64,000 nucleotides of DNA from Halalkalibaculum roseum (GTDB lineage: Bacteria > Bacteroidota > Rhodothermia > Balneolales > Balneolaceae), in contig NZ_JAALLT010000003.1 of the NCBI RefSeq assembly GCF_011059145.1, positions 434,001 to 498,000 on the forward strand, given 5' to 3'. A program made the position numbers and the translations under genes. Position 1 is the stretch's first letter; each line of letters opens with the position of its first letter. Of the stretch, positions 28,372 through 37,657 are shown in pieces. The notes under the pieces were generated by a model. The model worked only from the letters and a program-made list of their open reading frames with translations. It did not search any database and had not been told where the DNA came from.

Positions 28372-29178
28372 TCAGGTATTGGAACAACTAATATCAACTA
28401 CCGTATTGTTGGAACTGTCCCAGCATAATGGTGTATCAGTGCCCTGTTGTATGTAGCCAAGGTTGGTATCGGTGTTCCAGCCTATTTCCATGTCATTGCC
28501 CCCTGTTCCTTCTCCGGTTACAATCATCAGGAAATCAGTACTAACCTTGTCATAAGAGATAGTGATATTTCCGGAACTGTTATCCAGGATTTCTATCGTT
28601 ATCTCACTCTCACCTTCACCATCAGTAACCCAGTTTGAAGTTAAAAAAGGTACCGGTGTATTGGATTCTGCTTCAAATGAATTGAAGGTCCAATTACCGG
28701 TCAGTCCGTCATTCTGAGTGGTCCCTTCCATTAATTTATAATCTTCAATAGTCACTTCGGTATCACTATAAGACCAGTAAACAGCCCAGGAAATAGCATT
28801 CCCATTATCCTGAGCGGTAACACGCATTTCTGAGCTGGCACCCTGATAATTGTAGCTGTAAGTCCATTCCCATGTACCATTATTAAATGAGCCCTCTCCT
28901 TGCGGAGCTGATTCAAGAATACTTCCGTATAACATTCCAATACTGCTTATGCTACCGTAACTCAAAACCATACTTTTTGCCATTAAGAAATTCTGTGAAG
29001 CGGATTTTGTCTTAACGGTGGTATTTTCAAAATAACTGACGTCAGGTTGAGAATACTCCAGGTTGGGTAATGCCGGAGCCTCCTCTTCTGTTGCTCCGGT
29101 GCTGTTGTCTCCGCACGCGGTCAATACTAAGGTTGCTGTAGCTATAGCTAGAACGGTAAAGATTAGTTTTCTATACAT
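28372..29178 (-). CDS. Lipoprotein of unknown function, paralogue 1
   Basis: A 268-residue protein with a lipobox (VLTACGD, Cys22), so it is lipid-anchored. The mature part is Gly/Ser/Thr-rich and beta-stranded, with WEWTYSYNY, a MEGTTQNDGLTGNWTF segment and WNTDTNLGYI. It ends in LCW...DISC. The same landmarks occur in the lipoprotein at 31042-31854, so the two are paralogues. No enzymatic motif is recognisable. It ends in a strong terminator and is transcribed alone. Confidence 0.7.
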   Translation of the reverse strand: MYRKLIFTVLAIATATLVLTACGDNSTGATEEEAPALPNLEYSQPDVSYFENTTVKTKSASQNFLMAKSMVLSYGSISSIGMLYGSILESAPQGEGSFNNGTWEWTYSYNYQGASSEMRVTAQDNGNAISWAVYWSYSDTEVTIEDYKLMEGTTQNDGLTGNWTFNSFEAESNTPVPFLTSNWVTDGEGESEITIEILDNSSGNITISYDKVSTDFLMIVTGEGTGGNDMEIGWNTDTNLGYIQQGTDTPLCWDSSNNTVVDISCSNT

Positions 29179-29297
29179 GGTCCCTCGGTTTTAATTGATG
29201 TGGTCTTACTCTATATGCGTAAGAAATCGCAATATCAGCCCATTCGACTAACAGGCATTTTAAGTAAGACCGCCCGGGAGTCCATTCCTTACAAAAT

Positions 29298-30659
29298 TTA
29301 TGAAATATATACTGTTTTGATATTTACGAACTCCTTGATGCCATGATGGGAGAGCTCCCTGCCATAACCTGACTTTTTGATTCCGCCAAAGGGAAGGCGC
29401 GGATCTGATTTCACGAAATCATTTACAAAGCAGCAGCCCGCTTCCAGGGATGTCGAGGCCAAACGTTCAGCCCGTGTAACATCTTCAGAGAAGACAGCAG
29501 CACCCAAACCATAGCTGTTATCATTGGCAATGGCTATAGCTTCTTCCTCACTCTTTGCCTTGAATACCGAGGCTACCGGACCGAATAACTCCTCTTCGTA
29601 GGCCGGCATGCCTTTCTTAATGTTTGCCAGTACTGTTGCCGGATAGAATGCTCCATCATCATCGGGAATTTCCCCTCCAAGCAGGCAATCGGCACCCTTT
29701 TTTCGGCTTTCTTCAACCTGCTCATGCAACTGATCTCGCAGATCAAAGCGTGCCATCGGACCTATATCCGTATCTTCCTCAAATGGGTCTCCGATTCTTT
29801 TTTCTTTCATTTTTGATAATACCAATTCCAAAAAGTCATCATACACTTCTTGTACTGCAATAAATCTTTTAGCAGCAATACAACTTTGACCACTGTTAAT
29901 GAGCCTGGAGGTTACACAGCTTTCAGCTGCCATCTCCAGATTAGCATCTTTCAATATGATATAGGGATCACTGCCACCCAGTTCCAAAACCGTTTTTTTC
30001 AACACGTTTCCCGCCTGTCCGGCGACAGCCTTTCCGGCTCTTGTACTTCCGGTTAAGGTAACTGCATCAATTGCCGAATGCGTAATCATAGCCTGGGTTT
30101 GATCGATATCCGCAAGCACGGTTCTAAACAGGTTTTCAGGGATTCCGGCTTTATGAATGATCTTCTCGATTTCCAGAGCACAGCCGGTTACGTTTGGAGC
30201 ATGTTTAAGCAAGGCTGCGTTGCCGGCCATCAGAGCCGGTGCCGCAAATCGGAAAAGTTGCCAGAAAGGGAAATTCCAAGGCATGATGGCCAATACAGTC
30301 CCCAAGGGATTATAGCTCACGTAACTTTGAGAGGCATCAGTTTCGATCTGTTCATTCTCCAGAAATTGAGCCGCATTTTCCGCATAATACTCGCAAACCC
30401 ATGCACATTTTTCTGCCTCCGATACCCCTTGGGGCAACGGTTTTCCCATCTCCCGGGCCATCAGTTCGGCCAGCCTCCGCTTCCGATCTTTTAAGATGTC
30501 AGCAATGTTATTTAGGTATGTTGCTCTTTCCTCGAAATAGAGATCTTTCCAATCGTCTTGAGCTTTTGCGGCGTTATTGATGATGGAATCAAGTTCCGAA
30601 TCATCCATCAGTTTATATTCTTTGAGTACTTTACCTGTGGTTGGATTGATTGTTTTCAT
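29298..30659 (-). CDS. NAD(P)-dependent succinate-semialdehyde dehydrogenase family enzyme
   Basis: A 453-residue aldehyde dehydrogenase. Catalytic Cys260 lies in INSGQSCIAAKRF and the general base Glu226 in VLELGGSDP. The MPWNFPFWQLFRFAAPAL stretch and the PFGGIKKSGYGRELSHHG ending are typical of the short SSADH/GabD-like group. It would oxidise succinate semialdehyde or a similar omega-semialdehyde to the acid. A class III aminotransferase gene follows upstream at 31.9-33.1 kb, so the two could form a GABA- or lysine-derived degradation step, although a lipoprotein gene lies between them. Confidence 0.85.
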   Translation of the reverse strand: MKTINPTTGKVLKEYKLMDDSELDSIINNAAKAQDDWKDLYFEERATYLNNIADILKDRKRRLAELMAREMGKPLPQGVSEAEKCAWVCEYYAENAAQFLENEQIETDASQSYVSYNPLGTVLAIMPWNFPFWQLFRFAAPALMAGNAALLKHAPNVTGCALEIEKIIHKAGIPENLFRTVLADIDQTQAMITHSAIDAVTLTGSTRAGKAVAGQAGNVLKKTVLELGGSDPYIILKDANLEMAAESCVTSRLINSGQSCIAAKRFIAVQEVYDDFLELVLSKMKEKRIGDPFEEDTDIGPMARFDLRDQLHEQVEESRKKGADCLLGGEIPDDDGAFYPATVLANIKKGMPAYEEELFGPVASVFKAKSEEEAIAIANDNSYGLGAAVFSEDVTRAERLASTSLEAGCCFVNDFVKSDPRLPFGGIKKSGYGRELSHHGIKEFVNIKTVYIS

Positions 30660-30842
30660 AATAGAATCACCATTTGCATTTCCCTTTGTAATTCAAACCT
30701 AAAATTCAGTAAGCCAATTCCAAATATTACTTACAGACAAAAGCAACTGTTGATGTAATTCATTTTTACGGTTTAAATGAAAAACATCCTTGCACGCTTT
30801 AGGGAGGGATTTAAGTACACATATGTAATAGAATCTCAGCCG

Positions 30843-30932
30843 CCCCGATGGGGTTGGAATGTGATTTGATTTCAACCCACCGATTTATCGGTGGATCTTG
30901 AATGAAATAATACATTTAAGTCCCTACGGGAC
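30843..30932. repeat. Block of three short palindromes (REP-like)
   Basis: Three hairpins occur in 90 nt: ccccgatgggg, ccaccgatttatcggtgg (8-bp stem) and gtccctacgggac. This trio of 'ccccgatgggg / ccgat..atcgg / gtccc..gggac' words recurs in many environmental bacterial genomes as intergenic repeats, to my recollection. No transposase is nearby. Confidence 0.5.
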
Positions 30933-30974
30933 GTCTGATATGCTGACAGATGCCTGTATTTTGTAATTATTACC

Positions 30975-31006
30975 AAAAAAAAGAAGCCCGCAATTATGCG
31001 GGCTTC
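30975..31006 (-). terminator. Terminator of lipoprotein paralogue 2
   Basis: gaagcccgcaattatgcggg closes into a 10-bp stem with a 4-nt loop; on the minus strand it is followed by eight T residues. It lies 36 nt past the stop codon of the minus-strand lipoprotein gene. Confidence 0.85.
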
Positions 31007-31041
31007 GATATGCCTATTTAAATTAATCGGTATTACATGGT

Positions 31042-31854
31042 CTATCCGCAGGTCACATTCTCAAAGTTTTCATTCCAGCAGGCTTTTTCACCATTGTTGT
31101 AATTGGGCGCTATAATGTAACCGACATTGGTCTCAATATTCCATTGAAGTTCGGTAGTGCTGTCTTCATTAGCATTGTAAAAAACGACATTTTTAACCGT
31201 TCCGTCGAAAGAATACTCTATAAAATCACCCTCGTTGTTATAGCGATCGGAAACCACTTCAAGTCTTAAATCGACATTGCCTTCTTCAGATACCGACCAG
31301 TTGGTCACTGAGACTGCTTCCTCTGAACTGCTCATGAGACTATAATAAGTCCACGTTCCCTGTGTGCCTCCGGCCGTGGTGGTACCTTCAAAAAATAATT
31401 TGTCAGAGATATTCAATGCCGAATTGGTAACAAAAAACTGCCAGTTGATCTCATTTTCGTTTTGCTGCGAGGCTACAAGCCTAACTTCGTAGGTTTGATT
31501 ACCGGCATTTTTGGTGTAGTTCCATACCCACTCTCCCTCTTCATTGAATTCTGCTTCACTCTCCGATGCAGCGGCCAACAGCGCTTTGGGAATAGCAAGA
31601 TTCAAATCAACTACCGATTTGATCACAAAAGCCCTGATAGCGGCTTCCGCAAAGTTGGTATTAACTTCTTTGCTGAGAGCTTCCTTATTTTGCTGGTAGC
31701 CATCAAAATTGGAGAAGTCCATTGACATGGACTCAACGGGCGGTATTTCAGGCGGCTGCTCATTGCTAAGAGAGGCCGGATCATCATTGCAGGAGGTAAC
31801 CAGAACCGCCCCTATTACAATTAAAAGAGTAAACTTTTGTACTGTACTTAACAT
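31042..31854 (-). CDS. Lipoprotein of unknown function, paralogue 2
   Basis: A 270-residue protein from the ATG at 31854 (the open frame runs further to 31908, but the ATG directly precedes a good lipoprotein signal, STVQKFTLLIVIGAVLVTSC). The mature part shares with the protein at 28372-29178 the order WVWNYTKNAG, FEGTTTAGGTQGTWTY, WNIETNVGYI and a terminal ACW...VTC pair. Function is unknown; it is membrane-anchored. It has its own terminator. The gene for the class III aminotransferase lies just upstream on the same strand. Confidence 0.75.
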   Translation of the reverse strand: MLSTVQKFTLLIVIGAVLVTSCNDDPASLSNEQPPEIPPVESMSMDFSNFDGYQQNKEALSKEVNTNFAEAAIRAFVIKSVVDLNLAIPKALLAAASESEAEFNEEGEWVWNYTKNAGNQTYEVRLVASQQNENEINWQFFVTNSALNISDKLFFEGTTTAGGTQGTWTYYSLMSSSEEAVSVTNWSVSEEGNVDLRLEVVSDRYNNEGDFIEYSFDGTVKNVVFYNANEDSTTELQWNIETNVGYIIAPNYNNGEKACWNENFENVTCG

Positions 31855-31932
31855 AATTTCCGTCTTTTGATTTGTAGATTCTTGTACAATTTTACTGAGC
31901 AACAACAAAAATGTTCAGTACGTTTGCCGATT

Positions 31933-33117
31933 TCATGAAAATTTCTTCACACTATCCAGAATATCTTCAAGAGTATCTTTTAGCAATTTTGTTTCAATGA
32001 TCAGCGGCGGAGCTAACCGAACCAATGTATCAGAATGAAGTGTCCACCCAAGAATAATTCCTTTTTCCAGGCAGTCCGAAACAACTTTCCGGGTCATGTC
32101 CTTATTTTCCAATTCCATACCTAACATGGCTCCTTTACCTCTGATTTCGACAATACCTTCTGCCTGCAGCACTTTCCTTACAGTAGTCTCTATCCTCCCT
32201 GCCCGTGAAGCATAGTTACCTTTAAGCAGTTCAGAAAGCGTGGCATGTGCCGCAGCACAAGATACCGGGTGTCCCCCAAATGTAGTTACATGATTCAATG
32301 GCGGATCGTGCCTGAAAACATCGAATATCTCACTTGATGATACAAACGCACCCAACGGCATCCCGCCTGCCATGGCTTTTGCCAGGCATAAGATATCCGG
32401 AACCACATCATAGTCTTGGAAGGCAAATAGAGATCCTGTACGGTAAAAACCGGTCTGAATTTCATCAAAAATAAGTAATGTACCTGCATTGTTGCATCTC
32501 TCCCGTATTTCCCTGAGCCATTTTTTATCAGCAGGTATAATTCCCCCTTCTCCTTGAATCGGCTCCATGATCACCGCTGCCGTCTTTTCATCTATAGTGT
32601 CCAGTTCCTCATTGCTATTGAATTCCAGAAAATGAACATCCGGCAAGAGAGGTAAGTACGGATCGCGGTAAACATCTCTGCCCGTCACGCTCAGCGAACC
32701 CTGTGTATCCCCGTGGTAGCCATTTCGAAATGCTACAAATTTGTGGCGTCCGGTAAACTTTTTGGCCAATTTCAGCGCTCCTTCATTAGCTTCGGTGCCG
32801 CTGTTGACAAAATACACCCGATCGAGATTCTCAGGAAGCTGAGAGGTCAATAAATGAGCATAATTAGATTGCGGATCCTGAATAAACTCTCCGTACACCA
32901 TTACGTGCAGATGCCGGTCGACCTGTTTTTTAACAGCCTTGGTAACCGCCGGGTGACGATGACCCAAACTGCTGACCGCTATGCCGGATATAAAATCCAC
33001 ATAGCGCTTGCCATCTTTTGTATAAATAAATGGACCTTCGGCAGATTCAATTTCCAGCCCCATCGGTTCATCACTGGTCAGGGCAATATGATTGTAAAAC
33101 TGTTCTCTTTGCTCCAC
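31933..33117 (-). CDS. Class III aminotransferase (acetylornithine/GABA aminotransferase-like)
   Basis: A 394-residue PLP enzyme. Landmarks: YVDFISGIAVSSLGHRHP, YFVNSGTEANEGALKLAK, GYHGDTQGSL, EPIQGEGGIIPADK, FDEIQTGFYRTG, and the PLP lysine in CLAKAMAGGMPLGA. The layout fits the ArgD/GabT group, but the exact substrate (N-acetylornithine, GABA or a related omega-amino acid) cannot be fixed from sequence. The start is GTG at 33117; no ATG is nearby. With the SSADH-like gene it could make a two-step omega-amino acid pathway. Confidence 0.8.
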   Translation of the reverse strand: MEQREQFYNHIALTSDEPMGLEIESAEGPFIYTKDGKRYVDFISGIAVSSLGHRHPAVTKAVKKQVDRHLHVMVYGEFIQDPQSNYAHLLTSQLPENLDRVYFVNSGTEANEGALKLAKKFTGRHKFVAFRNGYHGDTQGSLSVTGRDVYRDPYLPLLPDVHFLEFNSNEELDTIDEKTAAVIMEPIQGEGGIIPADKKWLREIRERCNNAGTLLIFDEIQTGFYRTGSLFAFQDYDVVPDILCLAKAMAGGMPLGAFVSSSEIFDVFRHDPPLNHVTTFGGHPVSCAAAHATLSELLKGNYASRAGRIETTVRKVLQAEGIVEIRGKGAMLGMELENKDMTRKVVSDCLEKGIILGWTLHSDTLVRLAPPLIIETKLLKDTLEDILDSVKKFS

Positions 33118-33255
33118 AACTAGAATTTTCAGGTAGTTAATTGCAGGTTATTGACAGTATCGCCTAATTGTTTAAACTTTCTAAACAATTATATTGAACT
33201 AATTGTTTGTTTATTGCCGTTAATCGGACGTAATTCTATATCATTACCTAATTTT

Positions 33256-33714
33256 ATGTACCTAATCCGGTTCTTTACTTTGATCTTCTCTCTGTTATTG
33301 ATATCCGGATGCGGTGCCAATAAAAAGAGTTCTCAGCAGGAAAAAAATTTAGTATCCGCTCAAGATACAGTAAAAATGTCATCAGATACTATTCCCAAAC
33401 CGTCTCCGCCACCTCCCGGATTACCACCAGGAGAGGCCAGAGTGCGAGGTGAAATTGTTGAAGTCGGAAATCAGACGAACAATCAGAATTCTTCCTTTTT
33501 CAAAATAAAAGTAAATCGTGTTCTCGGTTATGGGTCTTCCACACCTCCGGTAGGTACCGCTGACACCTTGCTGGTGAATATGGGAGTTGCGGATCAAAAT
33601 CAATTCAAAATTGGGAAAATTGTTTCTGCCGTTATAAGTTATCGACAATTACCCGGCGACAGCGGGAACTCCTCTCGATGGACTCTGGTAACACTTGAAA
33701 AAGATTCCAACTAA
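33256..33714 (+). CDS. Small lipoprotein with proline-rich linker
   Basis: About 152 residues from the ATG at 33256, which precedes the signal YLIRFFTLIFSLLLISGC (lipobox LISGC). A proline-rich linker PSPPPPGLPPGEAR follows, then a beta-rich domain with RGEIVEVGNQ and LGYGSSTPPVGTAD, resembling OB-like barrels. The frame is open further upstream, but those residues do not resemble a signal. Function is unknown. It lies 15 nt before the large secreted protein gene and is probably co-transcribed. Confidence 0.7.
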   Translation: MYLIRFFTLIFSLLLISGCGANKKSSQQEKNLVSAQDTVKMSSDTIPKPSPPPPGLPPGEARVRGEIVEVGNQTNNQNSSFFKIKVNRVLGYGSSTPPVGTADTLLVNMGVADQNQFKIGKIVSAVISYRQLPGDSGNSSRWTLVTLEKDSN

Positions 33715-33729
33715 GTAAAGTACGGACAT

Positions 33730-36700
33730 ATGAAAAAAGGCGCTACAAAATTTATCACCATTATTTGCGGTGTTGCCCTGCTTGCAACCGCCCTCTTTCT
33801 ATTTCTGGATGAATCATCATCCGTCACTCAACAGCAGATTGATCAAAATCTGGGAGATAACCCGGAAGATGAGCTTGAAAAAGCTGAGATGAGTGCCAAT
33901 CGCTATGAATATTTTTTCAAGAAACTGAGAGATCCTGCAACCAATAGTATTCCGCGAGATATCAGGGTCCGTGAATTGCAATATGCAAGGACCCTTCCAA
34001 CCGCATCTCAGGTCAATGAACAGATTAAATCAAAGAGTCCTTCTCAAAAATTGGCTCCTGAATTTCAATGGAGTCTGGCGGGCCCCCCGGCAACCGGCGG
34101 CCGTACACGCGCTTTGGGAATCGACCAGCGTGATCCGAATATAGTCATTGCCGGTGGGGTATCAGGCGGTATCTGGAAATCCACAGATGGGGGTAACAGC
34201 TGGACGATGAAAAACCAGGATGTCCAAAACCTGGGTGTCTCTTCGCTGGCTCAGGATCCGAATAGTCCCGATACCTGGTACTATGCCTCCGGAGAATACC
34301 AACGATGGAGCAGCCAGAGTGCAACCGGCGCCCTCTATTTCGGTTCCGGTGTTTATAGGTCAACTGATAACGGAGAGACCTGGACCAACATCGCCAGTAC
34401 TGAAGATTCTGACAACAATTTTAACAGCAAATTTGATTTCATTTCCCGTGTAGCTGTGAGTCCGGTTACCAGTACGGTATTTATTTCAAGCAATGGATTT
34501 GGCATCACACGTTCACCTGACGGCGATGATTACTCCGACCTGGTACTCGGGGGTCTTGGGTTTCATGAATACGCCGATGTAGCTGTAGCTTCTGACGGTC
34601 GAGTTGCCGCCGTACTCTCAAGCTCTGACCTGAGCGCAAACCCAGTAACCAATGATCCGGGTATCTTTATTTCAAACGACGATGGAAATAATTGGACTGA
34701 AATAACTCCCTCCAGTTTTCCTACGGAATACGGGAGAAGTGTGCTCACTTTCGCGCCATCCAACCCGGATATACTTTATGTCTTCACCAACAAACTCAAT
34801 GACGACAGTAACCAGGGCGTAAGCTTTTACAAAATTGATTTAAATGCCGGCACTTTTGAAAATCGTTCTTCCAATTTACCTGACTTCGGAGAACCTGTAG
34901 GCGGTATGAATACCCAAGGGGGATATAACATGATGGTATCCGTGAAGCCCGACAACCCTGACTTTGTCCTTGTTGGCGGCACCAACCTATTTCGATCGAC
35001 CGATGGATTTGCAACAGGTCCTACAGGTACCAGTGAAACTGAGAAAGATGAATTCTGGATTGGAGGATACGCACAAGTCAATAATATCAGCCAAACCGAA
35101 AACCATCATGTTGATCAGCACGTAGTAGTTTACGACCCAAGCAATCCCGATAGAATTCTGAACGGTAATGACGGGGGCGTTTATGCCACGGATAATGTCA
35201 CTGCAAACGAGGTAGTATGGAGCGATCTGAATGAAGGATATATCGTTACACAGTACTATTCAGCAGCCATCCCCCCTACTTCCGCAAACAGCCGGTTCAT
35301 GGGAGGAACGCAAGATAACGGTACCACCCTTTTTACCAACACCTCGAGCTCCCCGGATTCAACCTTTGATATCAGTTCGGGTGACGGCGGGTATTCCTTC
35401 TTTTCGGATGATTATCTTTTCGTCTCTTCGCAACGAGGCCGCATTATCCGCTGGAACACCGGGTTATCAAACCTGGATTATGTGTATCCCTCTCAAGCCG
35501 TAGATCAACTTTTCATTCACCCCTATGCGGTAGATCCCAATGATGATAACATCATGTACTACCCGGAAGGCAATCACATGTGGCGAAATACCACGCTGGG
35601 CAATATCAATAATGGCAATTCTAGCGGTACTTCGGTAGGGTGGCAGGAAATCACCTCCATCAATGTTCCATCCGGACATACGATCACCGCGCTTGAGGTA
35701 TCTACCGCACCGGCAAATGTTTTGTACTACGCCGGGTATAATAACAATAGCCAACCTGCCATACGAAGACTGGATAATGCAAACAGTTCTACCAGCCCGA
35801 CTGACATTGATTTACCTACAAATACCAGTCTCCAGGGTGCTTATGTCAATGATATTGCAATAAATCCGGTAAACGGAAATGAAGCAGTCGTCATTCTTTC
35901 AAATTACAATGTGCCCAGTATATGGCACACGACCAATGGCGGCAGCAGCTGGGAAAATATTGAAGGTAATTTAAGTCTTCAGTCGATACGCTCTGCCACA
36001 ATGATTCCCGCAGAAGGAGGTACGGTTTATGTAGTGGGGACCAGTACCGGAATCTATTCCACCCAGCAATTAAACGGAACCAGTACCAGTTGGGGTCAGG
36101 AAGGGCTAAATGAACTCGGGTTCGCTGTTACGGAAGAAATAGCTTCACGCTCAAATGGTGATGTAGCAGCTGGAACGCACGGACGAGGTATGTATCTGGG
36201 TAGTTTCCAGGGATCAACAAGTTTCCCTTTCATTGCCATCTCCCCGACGGAAGCCAGAACCGGTGAAACCATCACCCTGACCGCAAACAATTTTGAATTC
36301 AGCTCCACACCTACGCAGAATATTGTTCAATTCAGGGCGTCGGATATTCAACAGAGCGGTGTTTGCAGAAACGCAACCATTGAGCCGGTTTCCGGGACCG
36401 TGGTTTCAGCAAGTGCCAATTCCATCGAAGTAGAAGTGCCCCGAGGCATTCTCCCGGATGAATGTGCGGTTTCCAATTCTGCAAGTATCAGTGTGAATGT
36501 AGAAAATCAAAGCCCTGATCCCGCACCCGGTACCTTTAGCGTACTGCCTCCCACGGAATTTGCATTGCAGCAAAACTTCCCAAATCCTTTTAATCCTACC
36601 ACAACAATACCTATAAACCTTGCTCAGAATAGCAGGGTGACGCTGGCTATCTATGATGTACTGGGTCAAAAAGTGCTGGAGCCGATCTTTGAGGATGAGT

Positions 36701-36840
36701 TTATTGCCGGTACGTTTAATACCAGTATAGATCTATCAAATCTTGCCAGCGGTGTGTATATCTATCGGGTGGTGGCTACACCAACAAACGGAAACGGAGG
36801 GACCTTTGTTGAGACCCGAAAGATGACACTGGTTAAGTAA
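33730..36840 (+). CDS. Secreted BNR/Asp-box repeat protein with type IX sorting domain
   Basis: A 1036-residue protein with an N-terminal membrane/signal segment (FITIICGVALLATALFLFL). The body is a beta-propeller of the sortilin/BNR type; Asp-boxes are STDGGNSW, STDNGETW, SNDDGNNW and TTNGGSSW. A beta domain follows (SPTEARTGETITL), and then a C-terminal sorting domain beginning FALQQNFPNPFNPTTTI and ending TRKMTLVK. The latter is the signature of type IX secretion cargo in this phylum, so the protein is exported to the cell surface. Glycan binding or hydrolysis is possible; no sialidase catalytic set was found. Confidence 0.88.
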   Translation: MKKGATKFITIICGVALLATALFLFLDESSSVTQQQIDQNLGDNPEDELEKAEMSANRYEYFFKKLRDPATNSIPRDIRVRELQYARTLPTASQVNEQIKSKSPSQKLAPEFQWSLAGPPATGGRTRALGIDQRDPNIVIAGGVSGGIWKSTDGGNSWTMKNQDVQNLGVSSLAQDPNSPDTWYYASGEYQRWSSQSATGALYFGSGVYRSTDNGETWTNIASTEDSDNNFNSKFDFISRVAVSPVTSTVFISSNGFGITRSPDGDDYSDLVLGGLGFHEYADVAVASDGRVAAVLSSSDLSANPVTNDPGIFISNDDGNNWTEITPSSFPTEYGRSVLTFAPSNPDILYVFTNKLNDDSNQGVSFYKIDLNAGTFENRSSNLPDFGEPVGGMNTQGGYNMMVSVKPDNPDFVLVGGTNLFRSTDGFATGPTGTSETEKDEFWIGGYAQVNNISQTENHHVDQHVVVYDPSNPDRILNGNDGGVYATDNVTANEVVWSDLNEGYIVTQYYSAAIPPTSANSRFMGGTQDNGTTLFTNTSSSPDSTFDISSGDGGYSFFSDDYLFVSSQRGRIIRWNTGLSNLDYVYPSQAVDQLFIHPYAVDPNDDNIMYYPEGNHMWRNTTLGNINNGNSSGTSVGWQEITSINVPSGHTITALEVSTAPANVLYYAGYNNNSQPAIRRLDNANSSTSPTDIDLPTNTSLQGAYVNDIAINPVNGNEAVVILSNYNVPSIWHTTNGGSSWENIEGNLSLQSIRSATMIPAEGGTVYVVGTSTGIYSTQQLNGTSTSWGQEGLNELGFAVTEEIASRSNGDVAAGTHGRGMYLGSFQGSTSFPFIAISPTEARTGETITLTANNFEFSSTPTQNIVQFRASDIQQSGVCRNATIEPVSGTVVSASANSIEVEVPRGILPDECAVSNSASISVNVENQSPDPAPGTFSVLPPTEFALQQNFPNPFNPTTTIPINLAQNSRVTLAIYDVLGQKVLEPIFEDEFIAGTFNTSIDLSNLASGVYIYRVVATPTNGNGGTFVETRKMTLVK

Positions 36841-36853
36841 ATTTGCAGCCTAC

Positions 36854-36882
36854 CTCCTTCCGCAGCAGAGCAGCGGAAGGAG
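36854..36882. repeat. Conserved-loop hairpin, copy B
   Basis: 9-bp stem ctccttccg/cggaaggag around loop cagcagagcag. The loop is identical to the copy at 48723-48753. It lies between convergent genes and may also serve as a terminator. From 36890 to 36975 the sequence continues with gatcaaaaatcataaa and cagcgcaaatcagcggc, similar to what follows the third copy. Confidence 0.6.
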
Positions 36883-36976
36883 AACAGGGGCTTTTCCACG
36901 ATTTCAGCAGACACTCCGACGCGAAGCGAAGGAAGATCAAAAATCATAAAATTATCAGCGCAAATCAGCGGCTAAA

Positions 36977-37594
36977 CTAAGACCACTCTTCAATCAGCTC
37001 TTCAAATTCCTGCTGAAGTTCTTCAGTTTTGTCGTCGGCATAATACTTATGCAGTTTCTCCGCCCATTCTTCCATGGAGATTTCAGGATCATCTTTCCAT
37101 TCCATCGCTTTTTCCTGAATGGATGAAGGTCTTGGTCCCCAGGTACCGATCTGCTCAAGGCTTTCTGCATCCAGGCAGATCAGTTTAGGAATAGATCGGC
37201 TGCCGTTGGTTAAATACTGATCCATAATTTCCGGATTTTCATCGCGAAGGATAAACCGCAGCTCAATATTGGAAGCAACTTCTGCCATCTTGTTAATTGC
37301 GGGAATATTTTGAGCGGCATCACCACACCAACCTTCGGTAATAACCAGCCAGATCCAGCTATCATCTAAATTTTCTAATTTCTCTTGTAAGGAAGTGTTC
37401 AACGTGACTTGATCATCAAGCCTGTTCATCCGCCGAACATTCATTCGGGTATATTCTAATATTTCTTCTGAATCTTTATCACTGGTAGTTCGTCCTCTTT
37501 CTAGCCGCTTGTCAATAAGCTGCCTGTACTGACGATAGGTAAAAGAATCTGCTATAAGTTCCTGGTTAATAAGCTTTTCTGTAGTCGTATCCAT
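36977..37594 (-). CDS. Thioredoxin-family protein with single active-site cysteine
   Basis: A 205-residue cytoplasmic protein. The thioredoxin-like segment WLVITEGWCGDAAQNIPAIN carries WCGDA in place of WCxxC, so only one active-site cysteine remains. Further on comes the cis-proline region SIPKLICLD. Such 'thioredoxin family' proteins with WCGDA are common in Bacteroidota; their role is not established. It lies upstream of nothing obvious; a UbiA gene on the same strand is 60 nt further upstream and may share its transcript. Confidence 0.75.
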   Translation of the reverse strand: MDTTTEKLINQELIADSFTYRQYRQLIDKRLERGRTTSDKDSEEILEYTRMNVRRMNRLDDQVTLNTSLQEKLENLDDSWIWLVITEGWCGDAAQNIPAINKMAEVASNIELRFILRDENPEIMDQYLTNGSRSIPKLICLDAESLEQIGTWGPRPSSIQEKAMEWKDDPEISMEEWAEKLHKYYADDKTEELQQEFEELIEEWS

Positions 37595-37657
37595 GTGCTT
37601 AGTTTGTTGCTGTTCTTTTAGTTCATAAATAAGCTGAATGGGGTTCAGCCGTTTTTC

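Larger units (their letters stand above)
30660..31041. other. 382-nt intergenic region with hairpin-rich repeat and terminator
   Basis: No gene is seen. It contains the three-hairpin block at 30843-30932 and the terminator at 30975-31006. Confidence 0.5.
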
